Shown: positions 42,001 through 49,108 of the stretch, in pieces | Layout of the letters: every line of letters begins with the position of its first letter | Numbering within the stretch: the first letter of the stretch is position 1 | Source of the DNA: Chimonanthus salicifolius | Lineage: Eukaryota; Streptophyta; Magnoliopsida; Laurales; Calycanthaceae | Reading direction: 5' to 3' | Assembly: GCA_013350335.1 (NCBI GenBank) | Contig: CM023539.1 | Location: 12,462,302 to 12,526,301, forward strand | Length of the DNA: 64,000 nt | Notes under the pieces: model-generated | Told to the model about the DNA's origin: nothing | Databases searched by the model: none | What the model saw: only the letters and a program-made list of their open reading frames with translations | Made by a program: the position numbers and the translations under genes

Positions 42001-45000
42001 ATGCAAAGGGGCATCAAGGATTGGATAGATATTTCATTGTACATAAAAAACAAACACTTTCTCCTTTTCTAACCGTTTCAAATTGCATCAATTTCATTCG
42101 TCACTTAAGAATGTATATGTAATTATGCGAGAACTTGGTTTTAGACAGACGTAGGGATCAAGAAAACACTAGCCTCCTAAGTAGAATTCTCAATGCACAC
42201 CTATACTTAGTAATGATAATAACACCAACCACAACAATAACAGAAGCAGCAGCAACAACAATAATTAAATAAAAGGAGAAAAAAATTCAGAAATAGTTGC
42301 ACATCTAGATATTGGCATCTTTTTGCCTGTCTTCCCCATTGAAAAAATTAAAACCATTTCCACAATAGTAAAATACAAGGGCATCATACAGATTGTGGCC
42401 CAAACATATGGAACCATTCTACAGTTAGTTTTATGTTGTCCAAGAAGGTATAGATCCACATTTTCTATAGCACAATGGCCCCATGTTTTAAAACACAACA
42501 CCAATGTCTAATTGAATTTCTACATATAGAGAATTTCAAAAGGAAGAGTGTGACACCCCGAATTTTAGTAATTAATAATGAAGTTGAAATTTTATTAATT
42601 AATTGAAATTAATGTAAATTAATCAATTAATTAGATAAAATAAGATGAAGATTAATTTATAAAATTAATCTATAAATTAATCGTCGGATGTTGCGGTCAA
42701 AAATTAAATGCAAGATTTAATTAATATGATTCGATCACTTGCCATGCCACGTCAAAAAGAACTCGAATGGAATACCTTAAAGACTCAAGGGCACAAGGGA
42801 AGGGGAAAAAGCCAAGATAAGCAGTGAAATAGTAACCGTGAACAGTGTTTTTATCCTTTATGCTCACGGCACTTCAATCTTCCGATTCACTAGGCGCACG
42901 GCACCCATCTTCCCCACTTCCTGCGCACGGCATTCTCATATGCCAATATATGCACACGACCCTCTCTTCCCTCTTCTTTCTTCACACGAAGGTAAACAAT
43001 TCATATTCCAAACCTTCCACTGAGAGCCCCTACGGCATTGCTGCTCTCAAGCGGGATAGGAAAAGCGAGGGAAGAAGAAAAGGGATTACGAACAGCTTCA
43101 ATAAAGGTTGATGCAATTTTTCTAAATAAATATTTAGATTTAAATAAGAGTTTAAGGGTGATTTAGAATCAACCCTAAACGAAATCGAATCAATGGAATG
43201 AAAATAGGGACTAATTCGGGAATTGTCGGGTATCATCCCCAATTCAGGAATCGGGTTCAAATCCATGAAATGGTTTAATAAAATTAAGATAGGTCAATAG
43301 TATGATGGATTTAAATTTATGAATGGGACGATGGTGTTGGAGAAGAAGGGTAAAAGGATAAAAATAAATAAATAAAGGGTTGAAATAGAAAGCAGAGAGA
43401 TAAGAAAGAAGGAAGAGAAGATAATAGAAGCATCGAGACCCATGTCTTTCCAAGACAAAGATTTGCAGACTGTTTTCTGCTTCATTTTTTGCCCATATCA
43501 CTCTATCAGACAACAAACAATTTCTGATAGGTAAATACCCTTAGAGATATGAAAAGATCTAGGATGGACCTTTGTAATGATGATCTTGCAATGCTTGACT
43601 CCTTCAACATCCCCAAGGTATTAAAGGTGTGGGTTTTAAATCTCCTTTTTCTTTTTAGTAAAGTAGAATTCAACCTACCTGTTACAAGCTAGGATAAAGA
43701 AAAATCATATTTATGCATCAGACAGGAAATTCACTGTTAGACAAAATAGAGATTCATGATTTTGATTTATTACATTTTATCTTGCATGAAAATCAAGTCA
43801 TGAAAACTGATCAAACCAAATGATATTTATCAGTGCAACTTATCTATTACAAGTTGCTTAGAACTGCCCTCTTGTGATGCCATTCATGGTCTGAGAGGTT
43901 AAATGATGTAGCAGAAATGTTCTTTATCAGTCCATGTACATGTTCTTAGGTTTGGATTGGTTTTCAATATCAATGTACAGAATGCCTTATCCACTTTTAC
44001 TTGAATTCTGCACTGATATCGAATGCAATCAGCACTGTCCTCAATCTGTTTGACAAAATTCCCCAGAGAACTGTTGTTACAATGAACAACATGGTTTCAG
44101 GCTTGTTAGGGAAGAACTGAAACCCAACGATGTCACTGTTGTAATCTTGGTTTCTGGGTGTACAGATCTTAGGAATTTTGGTGCAGTTTTTGTTATATGA
44201 TTACTATAATCTAGCTGTTTCGGTGATCTGGGTGAAGGTTCCTGGAGACAGACTGTATGTGGGAACCTCATAGTAGCTGTTGACTGCACTCGTCTAGCAG
44301 TAGGTGCAGAGTAGGATTGGTTTACTAGTTGCTTACCATCTTATTTAGACAATCCTGCAAAAGATGGACTAATCTGTTTTGGGGAACAGAACCATATTTG
44401 TTATGGAGTAAATTCACATAACAAGGATAATATCAAGGAGGGTGGCTGTTTTGTGAAATGGACCAGTCTTGTGGGGGCCTTCTTGGGAGATTTGTTTAGC
44501 CTACTGTGTATAAAATGGATTGAGAATGTTGGCATTGGATGATGATAGAAATCCAAAGTTTAGCCAACAAGAATCATATACTTGAGATAAGAACATATAG
44601 CATAGTTGACACTTGCTCCTTCTTACAACCAGAAAAGTTCTGGGTTTAAGTGACATTACCCTCCAAACATTTTGATAACTGAGAGCAAAATAAAGTTTAT
44701 ACCTTAGGAGAAATGCATAGGTTGATAGTGAGGAATGATAGGGGAAATTATGAAGTCCAAAAGAACTTAGAATTAAAGAGATATTATTAAATGGAATATT
44801 AATGAGATTAATAAAGTATGAGGTTGGAAATCATGAACTCAAATTGATTACATGGTCTGTTTTGATTTATGAATGTAATCAGAGGATTGGAAGGAGATCT
44901 AGGAGCTATACGTACCCTGTAATCACTCTTTCACGGAATTCTATTAATCAGGTAGGTTTTCCTACTTTCTTGATGTATCTCATGACTATTATGTATGTGG

Positions 45001-47978
45001 AGATTATATTTAATTTCAAGGTATATTTTGAATGATTTATCGATGCATGAGCATGAAAGCATGCATCTGGTGGGGATGAGAATAGTTGAGATAATGGTTA
45101 GAGGATGTTAAACTCTAACATGAGAAATATGAAATACCATAACTATTCGGTATGGCCGCGTCCATGAACACAGGAATTGGGCAATTAAGATGGGCTCAAA
45201 GCTCCTGGGTGAGAGACCCGAAACCTGCGCAAGATAGTATGGGTGATAGTATGCCCCCGGTAACTCCGGTTAAATACTAGGAATTGGGTAGTAGCTCCCA
45301 TCTGGTGCCCAAGGAAAGTTACGGACATAATGGACAATGATTAGAACTGTTTGAATGGAAAGTATGAAAAAGAGAAATGCATAGGCATGAGAGGGGTTTG
45401 CATTGATTCATGCACCATGGCATTTGCATCATGTTGATTTAATGAGTTATCAAAAGTATGTTTATTATGAATTGTTTTATGAGATGAATATGAACTGATT
45501 TCAAATGCTTTATATATATATATATATTGATTATGAATTGATTTCGAAATATGGGGTGGGAATGATTTCAACTGAATTATATGATATGAAGAGCTGTATA
45601 TGTTTTCTCTGATTTTATATATGTCATATTGATACCCCCTTTGATGGAAAATCCTACTGGGCGTTGACTAAACCCACAATATTATTCTCTTTTAGAAATT
45701 AAAACAGGAAAGGAGAAAGATGATGAGGCTGGACCAAGCGTCAATCATGCATAGACGAGGATGGCGCAAGAGAGGATTGCGTGGAGAGTTACTTTTAATA
45801 TTATTAGAGAAATAAACATTTGGGTTATGTTATTCAGGAATTTTGAGTTATTATGTTAAACCTTTATTCGAGAAATGAATATTATCAGGATTATCCTCCT
45901 GTTTTGGTAAGGTTGAGAAAGATTGAATGATGAATTTAAATAGATGTACTTTTTTCCGCATTACTGTGAGTTAGTGTGTTGCTAAGTTTATGTGGAGTCT
46001 TTCCATGTGCACACACTGGTTGGGCTAGTTAAGGGTCGAATCTTCGGATTCGGACTTGACTCGCATCGTGGCACTCTCCCCTTTCTTCAGGTTGTTAATA
46101 TAAAAAAAAAAAATACTCTGAAATTTAGGGAGAAAAGGGAGGGGCGCTACAAAGAATGGTATGATGTATATCTCTAGATGCTTTATATTTGAATAATATC
46201 ATGATCTGACACTCAACTAAACATAACTATGTAAATCATTCAGCATCGACTATACAAAGACAACACGCCAATGGGTTGAACAAAATACAGCTCACAGGAT
46301 GAACCTGAGACCCAGGACGCACACCTAAGAAGAGTAGGCCTCATGCCTTGAAATTTAGTCTCAGTTATAGCAAAGGCTTCATTCACAAAATCTACTTCAA
46401 TTAAAGTAAATTATAAAAGCAATAATCATTAAGGGTGAAAAACCTACATAGGTTATATAAGTTTCGAACATGAAACAAGAGCGCTATTTATTGTCCCAAC
46501 CATTAACCTAAAACCAAGATGCATGATATTATTAAATGCTATGTATATTATTATAACAACAGCAGTATACAAAGATTATACTATAGCTATAAGGGCCCAA
46601 AAAATATAAAATAAATCTGAAAGCTAGAAATGGCGAGATGTCCTTGCAACTTTATTTAGTAGAATGCAAATACCTATCAATGTTCAGTGCCCCTCCAGAA
46701 CGTAGTTCTCTTTTTTTCATTTTTTTTTTTATTTCAAGAATTAACTAAGTGTGCAACACTTAACAAGTGAATCAATTCCCTGATGCTACATGAAGCCTAA
46801 CTTACTCAGCCCCAGAAAGTCTCATTAAGAAACTTCATGGCTCTGAGAATCCATGTCATACTAAAACTATGTAATCAATATCTCAAGAATGACAATTCAG
46901 ATTCACTTGCACTTGCCTTGGCCATTGTCGTTGGCCCTTAAGACCACAAACACATACTTGAGGAGTGGGATAAGAGTTAAAGAGTAGATGATTAATGAAA
47001 GAGCTCCAATTACATCCTCTTGTTCATGTATTTTCTGAGGAAAAGTGTTGTAGAAGACATATAAAGGAGATGTCCCCAGGTCCCCATAGACAACCCCGAG
47101 ACTTTGGAACGCAAGGCGCAAAATAAACAATGATGAGAATTTCTGCAGGAACAGAAAAATTATAAGTAGAGAAATGTGCTCCATGTATGACACTATCACA
47201 AAATAGATAGTTCAAGGCCCACATCAAAAAGCAACCCATTGTCCTTAACTCATTCCTGCTCAACCATTTTAAAGAGGTAATGCTACTTTGCAAAAGCAGG
47301 GCTACAAAATTGCAAATGGCAAACAGAAAAATGTAACTTCTATGATGTTTGGATTTGGAATTTGATAGCACAGTATCTTATATCAGCTATACAGCATAAT
47401 ATCTGCTCATTTTGTTTGGCTTATTCAAACTGTCAAGAAAATTGTGTGTATGGAATCAACATGACATTAAAAAACACCCCATTCAGCAATACGGGGTTCA
47501 ATAGAAACATTAAATTGTTAAGAGATTTTCTGTTATCATTAAAACATAAATATATTATGATATTATCAAAAATAATATTGCCGAAGGTTTCAGTAGGAAA
47601 ATGATATTTTATTTGCCACAACCAGAGAATGTTTTGAAAACAACATATCAAAGAACCCACAAACAAATGCTAATATGGTCATTCACCATCACTCCGACTA
47701 CCATGTGATGCAAAGAAACTCACCCAATTATTCAAATATCAACAAGACTATATTGATCGAAAATTCTTCCTCGGGACTGAAAGATGTTGTCACAGGTATT
47801 GAAATGATAAATCGTCTAATAAAGAAAACAATAGATAAAATAAAGAACTAAATCACACCTTCTCCCTGTACATATTCTTAAGCCTTCCAGCCTCCTCATC
47901 CATGGGTTGATCAAGCTTCTGATCCAAAACCCACATACTTCCTTTAGTATTCCCTTCGTCAGACGATATTGATGCCAT
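727..47978 (-). CDS. KUP10/11-like: HAK/KUP/KT potassium transporter, nine coding exons, two frameshifts in the last exon
   Basis: Plasma- or endomembrane K+ uptake permease by family. Join (minus): 47859-47978, 46917-47142, 41225-41470, 32707-32757, 26395-26655, 26257-26309, 24750-24864, 24061-24315, 727-1765. Splice phases agree at every junction. Exons 1-8 total 1327 nt; with two single-base insertions removed from exon 9 the CDS is 2364 nt, 787 residues, the usual family length. Seen motifs: [15 protein letters not shown] (about 56-70), [51 protein letters not shown], then a long hydrophilic C-terminal tail ending [14 protein letters not shown]. About a dozen hydrophobic segments are visible. 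The N-terminal [13 protein letters not shown] and GGIKVDHP stretches point to the POT10/11 branch. Read literally, the protein stops after 571 residues. Function is inferred from family; whether the gene is alive is open. Introns 2, 3, 4, 6 and 8 are loaded with transposons. Confidence 0.93.
1766..2700. other. Intron 8, proximal part, no recognised element
   Basis: AT-rich intronic sequence next to exon 9. At about 2575-2670 the words gactcaa and ttgagtc recur several times in both orientations, giving a small inverted-repeat patch. No protein similarity seen. Confidence 0.5.
2735..3110. repeat. Copia-type LTR fragment followed by a minus-strand SINE
   Basis: About 2735-2885 resembles the LTR end of the copia at 34793-34984 (shared words such as atctatatatacac, with a TATA-like box and an attcaatacaat stretch). 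Directly next to it, a run of T at 2892-2900 followed by sequence up to about 3103 reads, on the minus strand, as a tRNA-derived SINE ending in a poly(A) run. The similarity is by eye and the ends are approximate. Confidence 0.45.
3230..3725 (+). mobile_element. LINE (L1-type) 3' end, 5' truncated
   Basis: A plus-strand frame at 3367-3561 contains [15 protein letters not shown] and a downstream aromatic-rich tail, the typical C-terminal region after the reverse transcriptase (zf-RVT region) of plant L1 LINEs. It is followed by a 3' UTR rich in T, the phrase ctctagtgcttttaatata, and an AT-rich tail near 3715-3740. Everything 5' is missing, as is usual for truncated LINE copies. Confidence 0.65.
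3905..5681 (+). mobile_element. Probable solo LTR with clustered CGACCCATCG motifs
   Basis: The block starts near TGTTAGTGCCCCGG and ends near CTTGTTCTAGCA, preceded by the run caccccccactctagggtcg, a familiar LTR 3'-end style in large plant copia elements. Between 4215 and 4860 near-palindromic words of the form accgacccatcggt and catcgaggtcatcgata recur more than a dozen times. There is no coding capacity and no convincing target duplication, so the class and the ends are inference. Confidence 0.45.
6015..7340 (-). pseudogene. Copia reverse transcriptase and RNase H (broken)
   Basis: A frame at 6627-7340 carries [55 protein letters not shown] and the catalytic VVYVDDIVL. Overlapping frames at 6404-6778 and 6015-6419 continue through [19 protein letters not shown] to the RNase H part ([34 protein letters not shown]). 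At least two frameshifts separate the pieces, so no full polyprotein is possible. Confidence 0.88.
7341..8523 (-). pseudogene. Copia integrase core and linker (broken)
   Basis: A frame at 8128-8523 contains [33 protein letters not shown] and [10 protein letters not shown], the first two acidic positions of the DDE integrase core, and the [12 protein letters not shown] motif. Shorter frames at 7360-7707 and 7356-7568 carry the proline-rich linker ([31 protein letters not shown]) before the reverse transcriptase. From about 8470 the sequence passes straight to 5' leader, showing the missing gag-protease part. Confidence 0.85.
9145..9859. repeat. Intron sequence with a (CCCGAC)-rich MITE-like repeat
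   Basis: From about 9380 to 9858 the text opens with aggggtagaaatttctgacc and closes with cccatcccc, and is studded with cccgacccg on one side and gggtcgggtc on the other, the style of small non-autonomous plant DNA elements; a similar block lies at 49109-49482. Ends and target duplication were not resolved. Confidence 0.4.
9860..11395 (-). mobile_element. Truncated Ty1/copia, 3' LTR plus RT/RNase H
   Basis: A single LTR at 9860-10138 (TGTAGAAAG ... TTCCACAACA) is followed by ctccccctc, a polypurine tract on the minus strand. Degraded RNase H and RT follow; the frame at 10917-11357 keeps [31 protein letters not shown] and [13 protein letters not shown]. The copy ends abruptly at about 11395 within the RT, and no second LTR is seen. 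A (GA)n run at 10938-10953 interrupts the coding frame. Confidence 0.8.
11396..11952. repeat. LTR-like non-coding sequence split by the next copia
   Basis: The text (for example gaacgatcgccgccttgcgg, and a GT-rich stretch) has the character of a gypsy LTR. It resumes after 20747, so it is the target into which the 11953-20742 element inserted. No coding capacity seen. The family is an inference. Confidence 0.35.
12324..13885 (-). pseudogene. Copia reverse transcriptase and RNase H (broken)
   Basis: Frames at 13406-13885 ([46 protein letters not shown]), 12896-13393 ([47 protein letters not shown]) and 12361-12732 ([52 protein letters not shown]) cover RT and RNase H. The YVDD catalytic box is intact. 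Stops and frameshifts lie at the joins. The linker before the RT was shortened by a deletion joining it to the integrase tail near 13755. Confidence 0.88.
14023..14981 (-). pseudogene. Copia protease and integrase (broken), with a C/CA repeat inside
   Basis: A frame at 14598-14981 keeps [13 protein letters not shown] where the protease normally reads DSGASDHM, so the catalytic triad is lost. The HHCC zinc finger follows (LWHCRLGHS ... [11 protein letters not shown]), then [18 protein letters not shown]. The second catalytic motif (LRSDN) is cut off by a poly-C plus (CA)n tract at about 14107-14151, which on the coding strand adds runs of Gly or Val-Cys. Confidence 0.82.
15090..15890 (-). pseudogene. 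Copia gag (broken)
   Basis: The frame 15486-15890 starts at an ATG and carries [19 protein letters not shown] and the central gag fold typical of plant copia ([36 protein letters not shown]). A stop or shift near 15485 separates it from the frame 15153-15479 ([20 protein letters not shown]). At about 15100-15150 the minus strand reads [14 protein letters not shown], a CX2CX4HX4C zinc knuckle. Role: capsid and nucleocapsid. Confidence 0.82.
16876..20582. mobile_element. 3.7 kb solo-LTR-like insertion, TSD atatt
   Basis: The block begins TGTCACGCCCCGCC, ends GGGTCATTACA (TG...CA), and is flanked by atatt at 16871-16875 and 20583-20587. It lies inside the LTR of the 11953-20742 copia. It has no internal repeat of its own start, no primer-binding site and no coding frame, so it looks like a solo LTR of a long-LTR gypsy element. 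A (TA)n microsatellite lies at about 19014-19088. Direct evidence supports insertion; the family is inferred. Confidence 0.8.
20938..21236 (+). repeat. 54-bp tandem repeat (minisatellite), about five to six units
   Basis: The unit starts gagattatgatgtgccaagt and ends catgccaagagggcaa; copies begin near 20941, 20995, 21049, 21103 and 21154, with a partial last copy near 21206. The first three or four are nearly identical; later units carry small deletions. Because 54 is a multiple of three, an open frame at 20951-21190 spells an 18-residue repeat (containing [17 protein letters not shown]), but nothing suggests it is a protein. Confidence 0.85.
21270..22241 (+). mobile_element. Deleted hAT relative (3' end retained)
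   Basis: The end 22180-22241 (ttacgattcac ... gaatcgagtttgacaacatt) matches the right end of the full hAT at 28185-31941, as does the block before it (catatttacttatatatta, gtcattttatatgtaattgt). A pyrimidine-rich 5' leader at 21290-21560 resembles 28560-28790 of the same hAT. The transposase is missing and no left terminal repeat was found, so this is a truncated non-autonomous copy. Confidence 0.65.
22300..23490 (-). other. Intron sequence with a probable LINE 3' end in reverse
   Basis: Around 22330-22440 the minus strand reads like the 3' UTR of a plant L1 (tttgtatttgcatccctag, ctattaatatagtaatc). The following kilobase is intronic with only short, uninformative frames. No host exon is needed here: exon 8 and exon 9 phases join directly. 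Confidence 0.35.
23509..23677 (+). mobile_element. tRNA-derived SINE with 16-bp target duplication
   Basis: The text gtagcacaactggtaaagg matches a pol III A box, and about 35 bases later gggttcaaatct matches a B box. The block is flanked by identical 16-bp copies of attcaaaaaccctatg at 23493-23508 and 23678-23693. The tail is a short gatgaatgatgata repeat instead of poly(A). The exact, long duplication makes retroposition clear. Confidence 0.85.
24061..24315 (-). CDS. KUP exon 8
   Basis: Acceptor TTTGTAG|GTAGTATG, donor TCTG|GTGAGA. Encodes [20 protein letters not shown], then [54 protein letters not shown] and [11 protein letters not shown], about residues 358-443. The intracellular [10 protein letters not shown] segment and the DINW helix are family hallmarks. 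Frame intact. Confidence 0.94.
24750..24864 (-). CDS. KUP exon 7
   Basis: Acceptor TATGCAG|ATAGC, donor CCAG|GTTGAA. Encodes [34 protein letters not shown] and RSIPG, residues about 320-358. Most relatives have PDS at the next junction; here the split codon gives PGS, a conservative-looking change at a loop. A LINE remnant ends within a few tens of bases upstream of the acceptor. Confidence 0.93.
24875..25910 (-). mobile_element. LINE remnant: zf-RVT region and RNase H
   Basis: On the minus strand, sequence near 25840-25740 reads like the zinc-finger end of a plant L1 RT ([14 protein letters not shown], broken by stops), and the frame 24883-25329 resembles a plant LINE RNase H domain ([20 protein letters not shown] near the start, [11 protein letters not shown] near the end). 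Frameshifts are numerous. The copy ends just before the acceptor of KUP exon 7 at 24864. Confidence 0.6.
25911..26256. other. Intron 6 remainder with poly(A) tract
   Basis: AT-rich intron between the LINE remnant and exon 6. A run of about 18 A residues at 26136-26153, preceded by aaataaaataaaaataaaag, may mark the 3' end of a plus-strand retroposon. No coding similarity. Confidence 0.4.
26257..26309 (-). CDS. KUP exon 6 (53 bp)
   Basis: Acceptor TTGCAG|GAACAG, donor CAG|GTAATT. Encodes (G)[17 protein letters not shown], residues about 302-319, the strongly conserved family segment joining two membrane helices. It is separated from exon 5 by only 85 bases, the shortest intron of the gene. 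It leaves in phase 0. Confidence 0.93.
26395..26655 (-). CDS. KUP exon 5
   Basis: Acceptor TTTCAG|GAATGG, donor ACTG|GTCAGC. Encodes about residues 215-302: a membrane segment ([13 protein letters not shown]), the conserved [16 protein letters not shown], another membrane segment ([15 protein letters not shown]), [19 protein letters not shown], the basic loop [11 protein letters not shown], and [10 protein letters not shown]. The frame is intact throughout. Confidence 0.94.
26960..28160 (+). mobile_element. Gypsy-type LTR fragment
   Basis: Positions 27880-27960 (ctgatgatccatgggcaagt ... ctccctaacaa) match 63670-63730, near the 3' end of the LTR at 55609-63978. The preceding kilobase is GT-rich with the same style. 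The start is not a clean TG and no target duplication was found, so this is a truncated LTR in intron 4. Confidence 0.6.
28185..31941 (+). mobile_element. hAT DNA transposon, full length by its ends, TSD ctactttc
   Basis: Imperfect terminal inverted repeats CAGTGTTGTTAAAATCG at the left and the complement of CAATGTTGTCAAACTCG at the right, flanked by the 8-bp duplication ctactttc at 28177-28184 and 31942-31949. It is 3757 bp long and carries a damaged transposase on the plus strand. Subterminal regions contain acgatttacgattcacg repeats and a tcgagt-rich stretch. Eight-base duplications and the dimerisation motif fix the superfamily as hAT. Confidence 0.92.
29167..31375 (+). pseudogene. hAT transposase (BED finger, DUF659, C-terminal dimerisation), broken
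   Basis: From the ATG at 29167 the frame reads [16 protein letters not shown] and [12 protein letters not shown], the start of a BED zinc finger, and then hits TAA at a run of 14 A residues. The next frame (29253-30452) restores [12 protein letters not shown] and continues with a DUF659-like region ([56 protein letters not shown]). Frameshifts follow near 30449 and 30690. Two short introns (about 30827-30899 and 31019-31094) fit GT-AG. The C-terminus has [14 protein letters not shown] then [20 protein letters not shown], the hAT dimerisation motif. Confidence 0.88.
31950..32706. other. Intron 4 remainder, nothing recognised
   Basis: AT-rich intron sequence between the hAT and exon 4. It lacks repeats visible by eye and has no coding similarity. 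Confidence 0.5.
32707..32757 (-). CDS. KUP exon 4 (51 bp)
   Basis: Too small to appear as an open frame on its own. Acceptor TTGGCAG|TTC, donor GATG|GTATTT. It encodes [17 protein letters not shown], completing PAIS-VLSA on the left and [12 protein letters not shown] on the right. The nearer GT two codons earlier would delete two conserved residues and was rejected. The exon sits alone between introns of 8.5 and 6.1 kb, both packed with transposons. Confidence 0.88.
32758..33900. other. Intron 3 start with (ATGT)n microsatellite
   Basis: A tetranucleotide repeat (ATGT/TATG) runs over about 33047-33087, followed by the near-palindrome gtccctcgtgagggac at 33089-33105. Otherwise AT-rich intronic sequence without recognised elements. 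Confidence 0.6.
33901..34792 (+). other. Unassigned intron block with one tRNA-primer-like word
   Basis: C-rich, low-complexity sequence gives long open frames (up to 199 codons at 33904-34503) made of Ser, Pro, Thr and Lys/Arg runs, without family resemblance. The word gtatcagagcttg at 34082-34094 resembles a primer-binding site for initiator tRNA-Met, so this may be the leader of a decayed retroelement. That is only a suggestion. Confidence 0.3.
36070..37100 (+). pseudogene. Copia gag start, protease and integrase remnants
   Basis: Only the first codons of gag are left ([11 protein letters not shown]). A GATDHMSG remnant of the protease active site lies near 36250-36275, [14 protein letters not shown] (integrase zinc finger) near 36598-36640, and a frame at 36781-37023 keeps [16 protein letters not shown] and [15 protein letters not shown]. 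The next frame carries [17 protein letters not shown]. Numerous stops and shifts. Confidence 0.8.
37101..38644 (+). pseudogene. Copia integrase C-terminus, linker and RT (broken)
   Basis: Frames at 37094-37330 ([20 protein letters not shown]), 37327-37806 ([34 protein letters not shown]) and 38309-38644 ([52 protein letters not shown]) are in polyprotein order. The central RT (37900-38300) is recognisable but full of stops. The frame at 38309 includes the YVDD catalytic box. Confidence 0.82.
39190..40150 (+). pseudogene. Gypsy gag (broken)
   Basis: Read across shifts, the plus strand gives [47 protein letters not shown] and [15 protein letters not shown], the retrotransposon gag core of plant gypsy elements. 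A shortened zinc knuckle ([12 protein letters not shown]) lies at 39840-39880. At least five in-frame stops occur. Confidence 0.82.
40170..40677 (+). pseudogene. Gypsy aspartic protease region
   Basis: Begins near [18 protein letters not shown] (about 40178-40233), with the catalytic DSGA intact, and continues with [20 protein letters not shown], the conserved gypsy protease-RT linker. The frame 40219-40677 is open. It stops before the RT starts, in a different frame. Confidence 0.82.
40717..41040 (+). pseudogene. Gypsy reverse transcriptase, N-terminal part only
   Basis: The frame 40717-40977 contains [38 protein letters not shown] and [15 protein letters not shown], then a stop, then [20 protein letters not shown]. 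Sequence after 41040 is unrelated. The YVDD-type catalytic box is absent because the fragment ends first. Confidence 0.88.
41225..41470 (-). CDS. KUP exon 3
   Basis: Encodes residues 116-197 plus one base: [13 protein letters not shown], a charged cytosolic loop with [15 protein letters not shown], and a membrane segment [19 protein letters not shown] followed by TPAIS. Acceptor CTGCAG|GTGG, donor TCAG|GTTTCT. Phase enters 1 and leaves 1. The downstream intron begins as host sequence but runs quickly into a gypsy remnant at about 41060. Confidence 0.93.
41471..42548. other. Intron 2 distal part, nothing recognised
   Basis: AT-rich sequence between exon 3 and the solo LTR. It has simple aacaata-type runs at 42225-42275 and short uninformative frames only. 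Confidence 0.5.
42549..46151. mobile_element. 3.6 kb solo-LTR-like element in intron 2
   Basis: Begins TGTGACACCCCGAATTTTAG, ends GGGGCGCTACA. Flanks are aagag (42544-42548) and aagaa (46152-46156), a 4-of-5 target duplication. No coding capacity. The terminal TGTGACACCCCG and the stretch cctactgggcgttgac near 45650 are in the style of plant gypsy LTRs. It is inferred to be a solo LTR. Confidence 0.7.
46157..46916. other. Intron 2 proximal part
   Basis: AT-rich intron with short A and T runs near 46710-46735. No element or coding similarity recognised. It leads directly to the GC donor of exon 2. Confidence 0.5.
46917..47142 (-). CDS. KUP exon 2, followed by a GC donor
   Basis: Encodes residues 41-115 plus one base. 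Acceptor CTGCAG|AAATTC. Contains the signature [15 protein letters not shown] at about residues 56-70, the first membrane segment and pore-helix region, and a second hydrophobic segment ([19 protein letters not shown]). The exon must end in phase 1 (CAA G) to join GT GGA ACA of exon 3 and give NGQGGTFALY. The bases after that point are GCAAGTG, so the intron has a GC donor in a perfect AG|GCAAGT context. The nearby GT dinucleotides would break the frame. Confidence 0.93.
47143..47858. other. Intron 1
   Basis: The 716-base intron between exons 1 and 2 is AT-rich, starts GTGTGA and ends TTCCTGCAG on the minus strand. No transposon seen. Confidence 0.6.
47859..47978 (-). CDS. KUP exon 1 (start codon)
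   Basis: Encodes residues 1-40, beginning MASISSDEG and ending NMYREK, phase 0 at the 3' end. The ATG at 47978 is chosen because the translated stretch matches the conserved acidic cytosolic N-terminus of POT10/11 proteins ([19 protein letters not shown]). The donor reads AAG|GTGTGA. About 90 bases upstream, near 48065-48073, two AG dinucleotides after a pyrimidine run could be the acceptor of a 5' UTR intron, which is common in this family, but the first untranslated exon was not located. Confidence 0.92.
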
Positions 47979-49108
47979 ATCAAGACCAAAATTTAAACTA
48001 TTTTCACCAACTTAACCACGTCCCAAACTAGAAGTCAAACGCCCACACATCAACTCCAGTGCTGCAAACCTGAAGCATTGATAACCCATGAGAAATTATT
48101 CAAAACGCCAAAAGATGCACAAATTCAGCTTTTCATTTAAAACACAAAAGATGATCCCTGCAGGATGGGATGAGGATTAGCAGTCAAGATGCAAAACCCA
48201 CAAAATTCAAGTACCCAATAAGGAGGGAAATATCATAAACCCTTCAAAACATCAAAATTTACATTAAGCTTATAAATTTAAACAACAATGAAGTGCAACC
48301 AATCTTTTTCTGTGTGAGAAAGAACATCGTCGCAACCTGTCCAAATGTCCAGAAAAGATTAAATATAAACCTTTCAGTTAATGATTCCCCTAAAATGTAC
48401 CCTTGGTGGAGGGGAGGGGGAGAGTGGGGGAAACTCCTCCCATGAAAAATAAATAAATAAGATAAAAGTAAAAGTAAAAGTAAGAAATCCCAAAAGAAAG
48501 AGTCTATGAAAACCTCTCCAACAGGAAAAAGAAAGAAAATAAATTAAAGAATTTTATTGTAGCAACTTAATTTGGAACTATTTAGAAATTTAAAATAGAA
48601 ACAGGAACTAAAAAATTCCAGACAACAATACTAACAAATAAAAGAAAACAAATTACATTTCATTAAAGGATATCGGCACATATGCAAGAAGTTACTCCTT
48701 AAAAGGAAATTTGAGCACTTTTGACCCACTCAAATTACAAAAGATTCTTATGGCATTATTCTTATACCAAAATTTGAATCATCATACATTTTCAACCTAT
48801 ATAGTCTAAAAGCATGCAACCCATAGTCACTGTAATGCATTTTCAATTAATAGTTTTAGATTTTGATCCTAACAACTTAAACTTATTAATAAACCATTGT
48901 TTTAACTAAAGTCATTGGAATAAATTAACATGCCTTAGATACATACTATATCATTTATTTTAAAATTACACCATTATAAAAATTATTTCAATTAATTAAA
49001 ATAAAATCATAGTTAATTAAATTTAATATAATTTTTCACAGTAAACTACTTGTCAATGTTACTGAGCATTTACTAAAGTATTAAATACCCACATAGATTA
49101 GTTCAACT
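47979..49108 (-). promoter_or_regulatory. 5' UTR and possible promoter/5' intron of the transporter
   Basis: Sequence upstream of the ATG. A pyrimidine run and AG dinucleotides near 48060-48075 could end a 5' UTR intron. A purine-rich tract (gaggggagggggagagtggg) lies at 48409-48430. No convincing TATA box can be assigned, because the transcription start is unknown. Confidence 0.3.

Noticed and set aside
46906..46912. GT donors for intron 2 a few bases downstream
   Set aside because: Using them would break the reading frame into exon 3 and add non-conserved residues.
46903..47199. Several small independent membrane-protein genes along the minus strand
   Set aside because: Each is an exon of the same transporter; phases and family order join them into one gene.
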